From assembly GCA_030348875.1 (NCBI GenBank), contig JAUCEP010000002.1, positions 322,501 through 386,500 on the forward strand: a DNA stretch of 64,000 nucleotides, written 5' to 3'. Positions 36,396 to 46,128 of this stretch are shown here, one piece after another; the stretch's first letter is position 1; each line of letters starts with the position of its first letter. The position numbers and the translations under genes were made by a program. The notes under the pieces are model-generated. The model was not told the origin of the DNA. It made no database searches and saw only the letters and a list, made by a program, of their open reading frames with translations. The stretch comes from Ureibacillus composti. GTDB lineage: Bacteria > Bacillota > Bacilli > Bacillales_A > Planococcaceae.

Positions 36396-36493
36396 TTAAA
36401 ATTCTATGTGAGGGAAATTAATAGTAAGTAAACCCCCGTAGAGGTTCAATTCCTCACTTTAGTTGCTCAATTATGATTATAGAAAGTGATAAA

Positions 36494-36523
36494 GGGTATC
36501 GAGCGATAAACATCTCGATACCC
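36494..36523 (-). terminator. Hairpin downstream of the carbamoylase operon
   Basis: GGGTATCGAG / CTCGATACCC, a perfect 10-bp stem. On the - strand it is followed by only a short T-rich tract, so it is a weak terminator or a 3'-end stabiliser for the minus operon. Confidence 0.5.
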
Positions 36524-36531
36524 TAATCTGA

Positions 36532-36557
36532 GAGGCTATGCTTAAGTGAATAGCCTC
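36532..36557. repeat. Palindromic repeat, copy 2
   Basis: GAGGCTATGC-TTAAGT-GAATAGCCTC, 25 of 26 bases identical to 36126-36151. Together the two copies bracket the ltaS terminator, the 180-bp repeat element and the hairpin at 36494. Confidence 0.75.
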
Positions 36558-36565
36558 CTTAATTA

Positions 36566-37816
36566 TTATTGCTTGTTTGAAGTGATTGCTTCTTTGGAAG
36601 TGTAGTGGTCATGAAGCGCTAATAAAGTTTGTAGCAAAACGTTTGCGCCTTTATAGCAATCTTCATGGCTTGTTAATTCCTCTTCACAGTGGCTGCGCCC
36701 GTTTACGCTTGGTACGAAAATCATAGCAGTTGGAACAATACTTGCAATAAATTGTGCATCGTGCCCGGCGCCACTATACATACGGCGAGACGAATAACCA
36801 AATTTCTCAGAAGCTGATTGAATACTATCCGTTATGATTGAATCAAAGACAACCGTATCACGTCCCCAAAGCTTTTGAGAACTTACTGTGCATCCTTGTG
36901 CTTGAGAAGGGAGACGACGAATCGCTTCTTCCACTTGTTGAATGACTTTCGGATCTTGATGACGTGATTCAAGAGTAAAGGTAACCTGATTTGGAATCAC
37001 TGTATGAATGTTAGGGGAGACATTGACTCGTCCCATTGTATAAACTAACTCTTCATCAAGTGTACCTAATTCATTTTTAAGTTGAGTGATTAATTCGGCT
37101 GCTAAGAAGAGTGGGTCTTTACGATGCTTCATTGGTGTTGTGCCTGCATGGTTCGATTCACCGTTCACCGTAATTTCATAACAAACCATCCCTAGAACGC
37201 CTTCAACAACTCCAATATCCTTTTGCTCACTTTCAAGAACAGGCCCTTGTTCAATATGAAGCTCGACGAAAGCCAAAGCTTCTTTTAAACGGTTTAGTTC
37301 CTCCCCTTTAAATCCGCTAGCTTCTAGTGCTTCACCAAAAGTAGTGCCGTGTTTATCTGTTGATTGGAGCATTTTTTCTTTATCGAATTTACCTACTAGG
37401 ACACCTGAGCTCATCATGGCCGGGTCAAAGCGGGCACCTTCTTCGTTTGTAAAGTTTACGATGGTAATGGGCGTATCAAGTTCAATATTGAAGTCGCGTA
37501 ATGTTCTCACAACTTCTAGTGGGGTAATAACACCTAACACCCCGTCAAAGCGACCACCTTTTTCAACGGAATCCATGTGAGAACCCATGACGATAGGGGG
37601 GATGTCTTTTTTGCCAGGTAGGGTTGCATAAATGTTTGCCATATCATCGATTTTGATTGTCATCCCAAGTTCTTCGCAGCATTGGATAAAATACTTGCGA
37701 ACCTCAAGATCTTCATTTGATAAACAAAGTCTTGTGACGCCATTGTTTTCCGTTTTTCCGAATTGTGCAAACGTTTCTATTGTTTCTTGAAGTCTTTTAG
37801 CATTACAAACTTTCAT
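36566..37816 (-). CDS. M20 family N-carbamoyl-L-amino acid hydrolase / allantoate amidohydrolase
   Basis: Binuclear-metal amidohydrolase of the hydantoinase/carbamoylase family (416 residues) that removes carbamoyl or ureido groups. Metal and catalytic blocks are GSHMDSVEKGGRFDG near residue 79, NFTNEEGARFDPAMMSSGVLVG near residue 122, LHIEQGPVLE near residue 190 and SGAGHDAQFIA near residue 351. The ribosome site AAGGAGG precedes the ATG. Being last in an operon with a cyclic-amide-type amidohydrolase and an SSS permease, and opposite a PucR regulator, suggests use of a ureido, hydantoin or purine-derived compound; the exact substrate is not determined. Confidence 0.88.
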   Translation of the reverse strand: MKVCNAKRLQETIETFAQFGKTENNGVTRLCLSNEDLEVRKYFIQCCEELGMTIKIDDMANIYATLPGKKDIPPIVMGSHMDSVEKGGRFDGVLGVITPLEVVRTLRDFNIELDTPITIVNFTNEEGARFDPAMMSSGVLVGKFDKEKMLQSTDKHGTTFGEALEASGFKGEELNRLKEALAFVELHIEQGPVLESEQKDIGVVEGVLGMVCYEITVNGESNHAGTTPMKHRKDPLFLAAELITQLKNELGTLDEELVYTMGRVNVSPNIHTVIPNQVTFTLESRHQDPKVIQQVEEAIRRLPSQAQGCTVSSQKLWGRDTVVFDSIITDSIQSASEKFGYSSRRMYSGAGHDAQFIASIVPTAMIFVPSVNGRSHCEEELTSHEDCYKGANVLLQTLLALHDHYTSKEAITSNKQ

Positions 37817-37817
37817 A

Positions 37818-39338
37818 TTAATCCTCCTTAGTCACTGCTAATTCATCAGCTACAGAATGGCCAGTAGTAGGTAGTTGCTCGTCTTCTGTTTCTTTAATTA
37901 ATCCATTTGTTGCGATACTAACTACAATTGCGATAATAAAGTTCATAATTAAAGCGATCATACCTGTACTAATGTCGTTAATAACTGAAGGTACGTTCGG
38001 GAAGAATGTTGCAATTTTTGAACCTGTAATTTGCATATAGAAAACAAATGTGACGGCCGCTATAATCCCTGCAATCGCACCGTATTTATTTAATAATGGC
38101 TTTTTAGCGAAGCTGAATAATAATGCTGGTGCTAATTGAGTAATTAGCGCATAAGATAGAATATTTAATAGAGCTAACGCATCGCTACCATTGATTGCAA
38201 AGTAAAGTGAAATCATGACGATGATGATAATTAATATTTTTGAAACTAGAAGTTGTTGGCGATCCGTTGAATTTGGTTTGACCACTTTATAGACACCAGT
38301 TGTTAAACCGATAGAAGCGGAAGTTAACATAACAGAAGCAGGTACTAATGCTGTTAGTAATCCGGCCGCTCCAACTACCCCAATAATCCAAGGATCGAAT
38401 GTTTGGATAGAAAGTCGTAATAATGAAAGGTCTCCTTCTGAACCTTGTAAGCCTGGAATTTGGATAATCGCTGCAAATCCAATGAAGAAAGCAAATAATA
38501 GTAATAACGTATAAAGTGGTAATGTAATTGCGTTTTTGCGTAGAGCCTTTTCGCTACTAGCTGTTAGGGCAACTGTAAATGAGTTAGGTAATAAGTAGAA
38601 CCCTAGCGCATTTAATAAAACGGTCGAGACGAACCAGGAAATACTTAATCCGGAGCTAGCAATTGTTAGTTTTTCAGGTGCTGAACTTTGGACTGCCTCA
38701 AATAATGGTTGAACACCACCAAAGTAATGGTAAGGGATATAAAGACCTAGGAATATAATCACGAGTAGAATCATAATGTCTTTTAAGACTGCTGTCCAAG
38801 CAGACCCATGAATACCTGAAATGATAACGTAAATTGTTACGATGATCGCACCTATTGTACTAGCAAGGGCAGGGGAGATGGCGCCGTATGATGCTTCTGA
38901 TACGATAATCCCTAAACCTTTTAATTGAATCATAATGTATGGAACTAATGCCACTGTTCCAAGAATAGCTGCAATAACACCTAATGAAGTACTTTTAAAA
39001 GCAGATGCAAAGTAACTAGGTTGAGAGATAATATTATGCTTTTTTGAATAACGCCAAACCTTTGGGATTAACCAGTAAGATAGAACGTAAGCCAAACAGA
39101 TATAGGCTGGTACATAAAAGGCGGCCGAGCCATTTGTGTAAGCCCAACCACTACCTCCTAAAAAGGTGAATGTTGTATATACTTCACCCGCAATTAGAAG
39201 GAAAACGAACATTGTACCAAACCCTTTATTTCCAACAGCAAACTCGTCCATGTTGATGTCTTTTCCACGAGTTGAACGAATGCCTAGGTACAGGGCTAAA
39301 ATCGCAAATGCGAAAATAATAATTAATGAAGTATTCAT
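37818..39338 (-). CDS. Sodium:solute symporter (SSS family)
   Basis: Integral membrane cotransporter of 506 residues with about 13 helices. The N-terminal region FAVGNKGFGTMFVFLLIAGEVYTTFTFLGGSGWAY is the SSS hallmark. It is followed by a C-terminal hydrophilic tail. The stop is 1 bp before the carbamoylase start, and its ATG overlaps the DUF3311 stop (TAATG). A small DUF3311 partner before an SSS permease is a common pair in bacteria. The substrate is inferred from context to be the compound broken down by the two amidohydrolases. Confidence 0.9.
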   Translation of the reverse strand: MNTSLIIIFAFAILALYLGIRSTRGKDINMDEFAVGNKGFGTMFVFLLIAGEVYTTFTFLGGSGWAYTNGSAAFYVPAYICLAYVLSYWLIPKVWRYSKKHNIISQPSYFASAFKSTSLGVIAAILGTVALVPYIMIQLKGLGIIVSEASYGAISPALASTIGAIIVTIYVIISGIHGSAWTAVLKDIMILLVIIFLGLYIPYHYFGGVQPLFEAVQSSAPEKLTIASSGLSISWFVSTVLLNALGFYLLPNSFTVALTASSEKALRKNAITLPLYTLLLLFAFFIGFAAIIQIPGLQGSEGDLSLLRLSIQTFDPWIIGVVGAAGLLTALVPASVMLTSASIGLTTGVYKVVKPNSTDRQQLLVSKILIIIIVMISLYFAINGSDALALLNILSYALITQLAPALLFSFAKKPLLNKYGAIAGIIAAVTFVFYMQITGSKIATFFPNVPSVINDISTGMIALIMNFIIAIVVSIATNGLIKETEDEQLPTTGHSVADELAVTKED

Positions 39339-39535
39339 TATGCTTCACCTTCCTTGTTGTCCGGATCGAATTTGTAAATAATCGTCATGATCAATGAAGA
39401 CAAGATCATCCATAATACAATCCAAAATAATAAGAAAGGTAAACCAAATACATAAGGTTCAATACGATTTGCGAGAGGTAAGCATAAAATCATACCGATA
39501 AAAGGGATGATGAGGAGCAGTTTAATGTACTTCAT
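39338..39535 (-). CDS. DUF3311 small membrane protein, SSS symporter partner
   Basis: 65 residues with two membrane helices (LLLIIPFIGMILCLP and FLLFWIVLWMILSSLIM) and a short charged tail. The family is usually encoded just before an SSS symporter, as here, and probably forms a small accessory subunit. The ATG at 39535 has GGAGGGG 7 nt upstream. It overlaps the end of the amidohydrolase gene by 14 nt and the symporter start by 1 nt. Confidence 0.88.
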   Translation of the reverse strand: MKYIKLLLIIPFIGMILCLPLANRIEPYVFGLPFLLFWIVLWMILSSLIMTIIYKFDPDNKEGEA

Positions 39536-41162
39536 GTACAACCCCTCCAATCGTATTAGCATTTCGTTCAAATGCAATTTTTCCATCGACAATTGTTGCA
39601 TCAATTTGTAAGTCTTTGATTCTAGTTTTATCTTCTTTTAGGATGCTTCCATTTAAGATAATAATGTCAGCGAGTTTACCAGGTTCAATACTTCCTTTGA
39701 TTTCTTCTTCAAACGAAGCGTAGGCACCATTCCATGTATACATTTTAATGGCTTCTAGTACCTCAACAGCTTGTTCTGCCCCAATGTCGACACCGTTTTT
39801 AGATTTACGATTTACTGCTGTGTGAATTCCGAGTAGTGGAGGGTAATCTGTTACAGGTGAATCAGATCCTGCTGCAGCAATAATGCCTTTATCGATAAAA
39901 TCACGAGCAGGGTACATGTAGTTAACGCGTTCCCCATAGTTTCTGATATAAGACTCGCCAAATTCATAATGGAATGGTGGGTTTGGAATTGGTACCATAC
40001 CGAGTTCTTTTATGCGGTCTTGTAAATCAGGTGTAGAAATACCAGCGTGTTCAATTCGATGTCGATGGTTGTCACGTGGATGTTCTTTTAACGCTCTTTC
40101 TACAACATTTAAGTACATTTCAATGGCTTTGTCGCCTTGTGCATGAACGGTAATTTGATAGCCAAGCTTGTGAGCTACACCTAGCACATTATAAATCTCT
40201 TCTTCTGTATAGTAGAGAATACCGTGTTTTTCAGGATCGCTTGTATAGCCTTCACGAGTTGCAATCGTTGGGCCTGTACTACTTCCATCCGTAAATAATT
40301 TCACAGGACCTAATCGGAACCATTCATTGCCTGTCCCTGTAACTACTCCTGAAGCGATGATTTTTTCGGAGAAGTCTTTGGAATCGGTTAATGATCCAAG
40401 TAGGGCATAAACACGGATTTGTAAAAGACCTTGCTGAATTGCTAATTGTAATGTACGGAATGATTCAGACCCGAATGTGCCAGCTTCCCCAACACTTGTA
40501 ATTCCGGTTTTAAGGAAATGTTCATTCGCAATTTTAATTCCCTCTTTTAATTCATCCTCGGAGTAAGTGGCAATTTCAGCAATTTGCATGCTAGCCGCTT
40601 CAATTAATCGACCAGTTAACTTTCCATTACTGTCTTTTTCAATGACACCACCTTGAGGGTCTGGTGTGTGTTCATCAACATTTGCTAGATTTAAAGCTGT
40701 TTGATTTAAAATACTAATATGACCGCAAGTTCTACTTATTAAAATTGGATGCTCTGTAGAAACGGCATTTAATTCTTCAAGAGTAGGGTAGCGTTGTTCC
40801 GTTACTGTATTTTCATTAAAGCCCCAAGCCCGAATCCATCTACCAGGAGGAGTGACTTTTGCTTTTTCTTTTAAAGCATTTAGTAAAGTCTCTACAGAAG
40901 TTTGTTCAGGAGACTTACAGCTAATCGCTAACTGATTCACACCATAATACACTAAATGAAGATGTGCATCGTTAAATCCTGGTAGAAGTGAACGCCCATC
41001 TAAATCAATTTGTTTTGTTTCCTCCCCAATGAACTGTTGAAGTGACTCAAATTCACCAACTGCTAAAATTCGATTCCCTTTAATTGCGACGCTGTCAACG
41101 ATCGAGTTGTTCGCGTCAACTGTAATGACTTCCCCATTGTAAAAGACATAATCTGCTACCAT
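39522..41162 (-). CDS. Metal-dependent amidohydrolase (amidohydrolase 3, YtcJ-like)
   Basis: 546-residue TIM-barrel hydrolase of the YtcJ/N-substituted formamide deformylase branch. Landmarks are VDGRSLLPGFNDAHLHL-type opening (LPGFNDAHLH near residue 65), the metal/catalytic HAQGDKA near residue 340, RIEHAG near residue 367 and GSDSPV near residue 430. The ATG at 41162 is preferred over the TTG three codons upstream, which sits almost on the AAGGGGG site. First gene of the four-gene minus operon. Substrate unknown; an amide or cyclic ureide is the likely type. Confidence 0.85.
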   Translation of the reverse strand: MVADYVFYNGEVITVDANNSIVDSVAIKGNRILAVGEFESLQQFIGEETKQIDLDGRSLLPGFNDAHLHLVYYGVNQLAISCKSPEQTSVETLLNALKEKAKVTPPGRWIRAWGFNENTVTEQRYPTLEELNAVSTEHPILISRTCGHISILNQTALNLANVDEHTPDPQGGVIEKDSNGKLTGRLIEAASMQIAEIATYSEDELKEGIKIANEHFLKTGITSVGEAGTFGSESFRTLQLAIQQGLLQIRVYALLGSLTDSKDFSEKIIASGVVTGTGNEWFRLGPVKLFTDGSSTGPTIATREGYTSDPEKHGILYYTEEEIYNVLGVAHKLGYQITVHAQGDKAIEMYLNVVERALKEHPRDNHRHRIEHAGISTPDLQDRIKELGMVPIPNPPFHYEFGESYIRNYGERVNYMYPARDFIDKGIIAAAGSDSPVTDYPPLLGIHTAVNRKSKNGVDIGAEQAVEVLEAIKMYTWNGAYASFEEEIKGSIEPGKLADIIILNGSILKEDKTRIKDLQIDATIVDGKIAFERNANTIGGVVHEVH

Positions 41163-41659
41163 ATGAAACAATCCCCCTTGTTTTATGAAGTTTGCCTCGG
41201 TTTCACTTATTCAAATTTTGTTTTGTGTAAAGGTTGAAGGAGGGCATAAATACATTGCAAGTTTGAAGGCAATACATATGGACGCAGCTTTTGCTTCCAA
41301 TATTGGTTTGCTCTTGTTTATGGATGCGACGTATTAAGGCTAACTTCCTAAAACTCCTATCAAAATTCGTAACATCAACCAAGGGCTTTAATTTTGTCCA
41401 AATGCATGAGCGAGGAAAAAATACCCATACACGAGAAATTATGAGGTTAAACGTGTACGGGTAACAATAATTTAACATTACCCAAAAGTAACAGATATAG
41501 ACATTTTGTAAAATACAGTGGCAAAATATTATACTTTCCGTAAAATGCTAGAATAATTCTGACAATTCTCCTATAATACTAATATAACTAAATTTTGAAA
41601 ATTTTGCACATTGAATCGATTGGTGAAAAATATTGCTGTAAGGATGAGGGGGCCGGTTA
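41163..41659. other. Divergent regulatory region between the amidohydrolase operon and pucR-like gene
   Basis: 497 bp. On the - strand ACCCGTACACG / CGTGTATGGGT (41462 to 41423) followed by T6 forms an intrinsic terminator 254 nt before the amidohydrolase start, placed like a leader attenuator. G-U pairing shows it belongs to the minus transcript. No convincing operator for the PucR-type regulator was picked out. A 91-codon minus-strand frame here lacks a ribosome site and was rejected. Confidence 0.55.
41416..41462 (-). terminator. Minus-strand leader terminator / possible attenuator
   Basis: An 11-bp stem with one G-U pair, an 18-nt loop and T6 on the minus strand, between the likely promoter region and the amidohydrolase gene. 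Confidence 0.6.
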
Positions 41660-43234
41660 GTGAATACCTATACTTTGCAATTAAATGATGTTTTAAAAAA
41701 TAAACATTTTCATTCAGCGGAAATCGTAGCAGGAAGCGATGGATTAAATAATATAATAAAATGGGTACATATATTGGAAATTTGTAATTTTGAAAAGTTA
41801 CTGAAAGGACATGAACTTGTTTTAACTACAGGGGTAAGTATCCAACAAAATACAGAAAAGTTTCTCCATTTTGTGGAAGGGTTAATTAGAGCGGGTTGTG
41901 CAGGCTTATGTATCGAATATGGTGACTATATACAAAAGGTACCAGATGAAGTAATTGAGCTTGCAAATAAACATGACTTTCCAATTATTGTTTTCCCCGA
42001 AGTTGTGGCATTTGTTGAGATTACCCACGAGCTTCATTCATTAATTATTAACCATCAATACTTATTAATTTCCAAGCTAGAATATTATGCGCGAAGTTTA
42101 AGCAAAGAAACACTTGTTGCCCAAACACCGAATCATTTATTAAAAATGATGTATAAATATTTGAAAATTCAAACGGTATTCAAAGTAGAAGGGCAAGATC
42201 CAGTATTCATACCTAATTTACCTAAACAGCAAAGAACGGCTTTATTAGAAAAGATAGCAGGACATTCACAAGATGCAAGTTTTATTAGTCAGCCAATCCA
42301 TTTATTCGAGCACCAATATGCAGAGATTATGCTATTTAGCGAAGAAAAAGTAATTACGGAATTTGAGTCACTTATTTTGGACCGAACGGCAACTGCACTA
42401 GGTGAGTTTTTAATCCGAAATCTTTATGTGGAAGAGAAAAAAGGGATTGAAGATGCGCAGTGGATAGAGGGTTGGTTGGAAGGAAAGCATTTAAAAGAAG
42501 ATATTGACCAGTTTATTTTATCGCAATGGACAAACTATGAGCATAAAGGTTGTACAGTTGTGGTTACGTCAATTTCTGAAAACAAACCTAATCACCAACT
42601 CGATCGAACGTATTTAAAATTATATTGTAAATCGATTTTTGATCAATACGGCTTTTATTCCTTTGTTGTAGAGAAAAATAAGTATTTAATATTTATTCTT
42701 CTAAATAAACGTGAGCGAAACACGATGAAGGAAAGAGTAGAAGAAGGGCTGAATAAGATCGAACAATCAGACTTGTTAACGAATCAAGATGCCTTTGACT
42801 TTAAGTTTGCTGTTGGGCGATTAGTGGATCAGGTTCATCTTATTGGGGAAAGCTATTTAACTGCGTTAGATACTTTATATATTTCGAGAAAGGTTCAAAC
42901 TACTTCCTACTTTTATGATGATCTTCATTTGTTCCGGCTAATTTATCAAATGCAAAGACATACAGATTTAAAAGAAATGGTAAATGAATATTTACAACCG
43001 TTATTGGAGTTTGATGAAAAATATAATGGCCAATTAATTGATACATTGGAAGTCTATTTGCAGACGAATGGTTCAAAGCAGGAAACTGCAAAACGATTAT
43101 TCATTGTTCGGCAAACGCTATACCATCGTATTCGTAAGATTGAAAGTTTAATAGGGGAGGACTTTATGGCTGGGGAGAAACGTTTAGCATTGGAATTTAT
43201 GCTGTTATCCCGGAAGTTCATGACAAAGGTCTAA
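41660..43234 (+). CDS. PucR family transcriptional regulator
   Basis: 524-residue regulator. The N-terminal PucR sensory domain (residues 1-125, with LTTGVSIQQN and CAGLCIEYGDY) is followed by a GGDEF-like middle region. A C-terminal HTH of the PucR type (residues 460-515, LEVYLQTNGSKQETAKRLFIVRQTLYHRIRKIESLIG) ends the protein. The founder PucR activates purine (allantoin) catabolism genes in B. subtilis. Divergent placement against a carbamoylase/amidohydrolase/symporter operon strongly suggests it is that operon's activator. A GTG start follows GAGGGGG by 7 nt. Confidence 0.9.
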   Translation: MNTYTLQLNDVLKNKHFHSAEIVAGSDGLNNIIKWVHILEICNFEKLLKGHELVLTTGVSIQQNTEKFLHFVEGLIRAGCAGLCIEYGDYIQKVPDEVIELANKHDFPIIVFPEVVAFVEITHELHSLIINHQYLLISKLEYYARSLSKETLVAQTPNHLLKMMYKYLKIQTVFKVEGQDPVFIPNLPKQQRTALLEKIAGHSQDASFISQPIHLFEHQYAEIMLFSEEKVITEFESLILDRTATALGEFLIRNLYVEEKKGIEDAQWIEGWLEGKHLKEDIDQFILSQWTNYEHKGCTVVVTSISENKPNHQLDRTYLKLYCKSIFDQYGFYSFVVEKNKYLIFILLNKRERNTMKERVEEGLNKIEQSDLLTNQDAFDFKFAVGRLVDQVHLIGESYLTALDTLYISRKVQTTSYFYDDLHLFRLIYQMQRHTDLKEMVNEYLQPLLEFDEKYNGQLIDTLEVYLQTNGSKQETAKRLFIVRQTLYHRIRKIESLIGEDFMAGEKRLALEFMLLSRKFMTKV

Positions 43235-43239
43235 TAGAA

Positions 43240-43310
43240 AAGCGGAGCGCATTCGTCCCAATGTTGCTCATTGTGCTCGAGCATAAAGCGAAGAAAATTG
43301 AACCTTTTTC
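43240..43310 (+). repeat. Possible decayed Bacillaceae intergenic repeat
   Basis: GAAAAGCGGAGCGCATTCG and, further on, GAGCATAAAGCGAAG recall the AAAAGCGGAAGCGC...GACGAAG short repeats scattered in Bacillaceae genomes. Only fragments are conserved. Confidence 0.3.
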
Positions 43311-43374
43311 AATGCTTCTTCGTATATTTAACTAGTTTTAAAAAGTAAATAATCTTGATGAGGAGTGAAATCAT

Positions 43375-43551
43375 TTGGATTTCTTTTTTTACATTACAAT
43401 AATCGTTGGGTTTTCTCTTATCTATTATGGATACGTTAAGAAACAAGACAATGATGTAAAGAAGAAACAATTAGAGCTTGAAGAAAAAAAGATAGAGTTG
43501 GAGATTAGAAGATTAGAACTAAATAAAGAACGTTATGAACCGGGTGAATAG
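43375..43551 (+). CDS. Small membrane-anchored coiled-coil protein, 58 residues
   Basis: A TTG start lies 7 nt after AGGAGTG. The product has one N-terminal membrane helix (FFFYITIIVGFSLIYYGYV) and then a highly charged, regular coiled coil (KKKQLELEEKKIELEIRRLELNK). The heptad pattern and ribosome site support a real gene; no family is recognised. It is followed by its own terminator. Confidence 0.7.
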   Translation: MDFFFYITIIVGFSLIYYGYVKKQDNDVKKKQLELEEKKIELEIRRLELNKERYEPGE

Positions 43552-43581
43552 TGTTGAACTAAAGATGATTAACACTAGAGG

Positions 43582-43626
43582 AAAGGACATTACTAATGAA
43601 TTTAATCATAGGTAATGTCCTTTTAT
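43582..43626 (+). terminator. Terminator after the small coiled-coil gene
   Basis: AAAGGACATTAC / GTAATGTCCTTT, a perfect 12-bp stem with an 18-nt loop and T4; usable from both strands. Confidence 0.8.
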
Positions 43627-43663
43627 AATTAATTACGTTATTTAATTTTCACTCGTGCGCTGC

Positions 43664-45640
43664 CTAATATTTGAACTTAGAAATCAGGATTTGTAACTCT
43701 TCCGCCATTTCTGTTAAAGCTTGTGCGGAAGCTGAGATTTCCTCCATTGCTGCGAGTTGTTGTTCTGCAGATGCAGCTACCTCTTCAGATGCTGCCGCAT
43801 TTCCCTGTGCAATAAATGCATTTTGATTTGCACGTTCAGTTACTTCCTGTATGGAAGCAGATACCTGTTCTACCGTTGCCGAAACCTCTTCCATTTGAGG
43901 TGTTACTTTATTCATCGTTTCGATAATTCCGTAGAATTGCGTTACCGCCTCATTTGAAATTTCCACGCCATCGTTTACCTCTTGCGTAACGTGTGACATG
44001 ATTTTAACTGTATTTTCCGTATCGTTTTGAATTGCTGAAATAATATCTTGAATATCTTTTGCCGATTCTCGGGACTGTTCTGCCAACTTTTTCACCTCAT
44101 TGGCCACAACCGCGAAGCCTTTTCCATGTTCTCCAGCTCTTGCTGCTTCAATTGAAGCATTTAGAGAGAGAAGGTTTGTTTGTTCAGCAATACCAGTAAT
44201 GATTTTTAATATTGAATCCACTTGTTTAGAACGCTCTGTCAATGAATGAATCATTTTATTAGATTTCGAGACAGAATCATGGATTGATTCCATTTGATTG
44301 AGGATCTTCCCAACAGACTCACCACCTGATAGTGCCTTTTTTGATGCATCTTGTGTAAGTTCAGTCACTTCGGAAGAGAAGTGAGCAATGTGAATAGCCC
44401 CATCGGATATTTCTTTTAAGGAAAGAACACTTGTGTCCATGCTTTCTTTTTGCTTTTCTGCACTAGCAGATACATGTTGGATAGATGTTGAGACCTGTTC
44501 AGTTGCTGCACTTGTTTCTTCTGAACTTGCAGATAATTCTTCAGCAGAAGCGGCCACTTGTTCAGCATTTTGTTCTACCTTGCGTAAAAGTGATTTTAAG
44601 TTTTCTTGCATACCGATGAAGGCTTGTCCTAATAGACCAATCTCATCTGTTGTTCTAACTTTAATGGATTGCGTAAGATCACCATTACTAATTGTAATTG
44701 CTTTTTCTTTCAGATCCTTAATCGGCGCTACAATAGAGCGGACAATTAAATAAACCATTAAGCCGCCAACAATTAGTGCGATGACAATTACTATTAACGT
44801 GGCATGTAAAATAGGGGAAGCTGCTTCGCTAATTTCGGAAGTGTATATATTACCCCCAATTTTCCACCCTGTTAGTTCATTTGTCGTATACTTCATTAAT
44901 TTCTCTTGGCCAGCTAAATTATATTCAAAACTACCAGATTGTTCTTTATACATATTTTCATAGAAGGATTCTTTTGCCTCTGTCCCGGGTTCGTTTTCAG
45001 GATGGACAATGTAATTCCCGTTTTTATCTAATATTAACGCATATCCTTCTCGACCAATGTTTATGAGTTGTGTGATCTCCTGAAGGTAGCTCATTTTTAA
45101 ATCGATTCCGATGACACCTGCACCATCACCTGTACTTTGGGAGACTGCAACAACTACTTCATTTGTTGTGACAGATACGTACGGGTCTGAAATGACTGCT
45201 TGTCCTTTTTGAGCCATTGCTTCTTTAAACCAAGTTCTTTCCCTAGCATCAAAATCTTCCCCAACTTCTGCATTGGGAATAACAAGGGAGCCATCTGCAA
45301 GGCCAATATATATTGCCTCTATTTCTGGATGTAGCTCAAGGTATTGTCCTAAATATTCTTCAATTTCTTTTGTATTTTTTTTCTGTAGGTTTGTGGCATT
45401 AAATTGATTAGAAATTTTGCCGACGTCATGAATCTTTGGTTCAATGGCGTTATCAATTGAAATGTTTAAAATGTTTAAGTTATCTTCGATGCCGTTTATG
45501 AGTTCATTGTTAATTGCATCTTTTGCTGCTATATACGACCGTGTTCCAATGATGATGGATGGTATGATTAAAATAAAAGCAAATGCAAAAATCAATTTTG
45601 GCCGAAGATTTCTAAGCTTAGGAAGTCTTAGTTTTTTCAT
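43664..45640 (-). CDS. Methyl-accepting chemotaxis protein with extracellular Cache domain
   Basis: 658-residue chemoreceptor. Membrane helix 1 is near residues 13-33, and an extracellular dCache-type sensor runs from about 40 to 275 ([44 protein letters not shown]). Helix 2 is near 278-300, a HAMP domain at 300-355 and the cytoplasmic signalling hairpin at 380-650. The conserved tip reads [19 protein letters not shown]. dCache receptors of this type bind amino acids or organic acids. There is no C-terminal CheR-tether pentapeptide. An AAAGGGGAA ribosome site precedes the ATG. Monocistronic. Confidence 0.93.
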   Translation of the reverse strand: MKKLRLPKLRNLRPKLIFAFAFILIIPSIIIGTRSYIAAKDAINNELINGIEDNLNILNISIDNAIEPKIHDVGKISNQFNATNLQKKNTKEIEEYLGQYLELHPEIEAIYIGLADGSLVIPNAEVGEDFDARERTWFKEAMAQKGQAVISDPYVSVTTNEVVVAVSQSTGDGAGVIGIDLKMSYLQEITQLINIGREGYALILDKNGNYIVHPENEPGTEAKESFYENMYKEQSGSFEYNLAGQEKLMKYTTNELTGWKIGGNIYTSEISEAASPILHATLIVIVIALIVGGLMVYLIVRSIVAPIKDLKEKAITISNGDLTQSIKVRTTDEIGLLGQAFIGMQENLKSLLRKVEQNAEQVAASAEELSASSEETSAATEQVSTSIQHVSASAEKQKESMDTSVLSLKEISDGAIHIAHFSSEVTELTQDASKKALSGGESVGKILNQMESIHDSVSKSNKMIHSLTERSKQVDSILKIITGIAEQTNLLSLNASIEAARAGEHGKGFAVVANEVKKLAEQSRESAKDIQDIISAIQNDTENTVKIMSHVTQEVNDGVEISNEAVTQFYGIIETMNKVTPQMEEVSATVEQVSASIQEVTERANQNAFIAQGNAAASEEVAASAEQQLAAMEEISASAQALTEMAEELQILISKFKY

Positions 45641-46128
45641 GTTGAAATTCCCCTTTGTTTATTTGAAAAATAGTAAGTTGGGTTATGCAGTTACACCTCA
45701 CTTATTAATATATCGGTTCTATAATTGTTTTTCGTAGTGTTTACAAATATAAATTTTCATTCTTTTATGAATATACAAACAGATGAGATTGGTAGAGGAG
45801 TATGGTATGTAATTTTTAATTGAACTCCTGTATTGCATTAAATAGTTTGTGTGACAGCTCTTTTCTAACTTTAACGTAAAAGGTTTTTTTATTGCATGAA
45901 CTAACCCCACACTAAACATTCTTTAGGATTAGGCTTTAAATTGTTTATGATTATGTTCTTTAACGTTGTGTATGAATTAAGCAAATTTATTTTACGTTTT
46001 GTTAAATGAAAAGAATGAGGGAACAATTCATAATGGACTTAATAATACAGCGTTACAGATTACTAGACTTCTAGAGAAAATACAGGTGTGAGTCGTAGCG
46101 CGTTACTTAAGAATAGGAGCGTGGGCAA
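45641..46128. other. Intergenic region between the chemoreceptor and aminotransferase genes
   Basis: 488 bp between divergent genes. An ACCGATAT string on the minus strand (near 45713-45720) recalls a SigD -10 element but has no TAAA at the right distance. Two long minus-strand frames lack ribosome sites. No repeat or strong hairpin found. Confidence 0.5.

Noticed and set aside
36402-36470. tRNA-like T-arm (GAGG-TTCAATT-CCTC)
   Set aside because: No D arm, anticodon arm or acceptor stem; it is part of a short GTGAGG/CCTCAC hairpin.
41203-41478. 91-codon minus-strand open frame upstream of the amidohydrolase
   Set aside because: No ribosome binding site, unusual composition (many Cys/Phe/Tyr), and it runs through the minus-strand hairpin terminator.
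45700-45745. SigD-type promoter (ACCGATAT on the minus strand) for the chemoreceptor gene
   Set aside because: No TAAA -35 element at the 14-16 bp distance; nearest is 23 bp away.
45719-45919. 66-codon minus-strand open frame before the chemoreceptor gene
   Set aside because: No ribosome binding site or domain; likely chance in AT-rich DNA.
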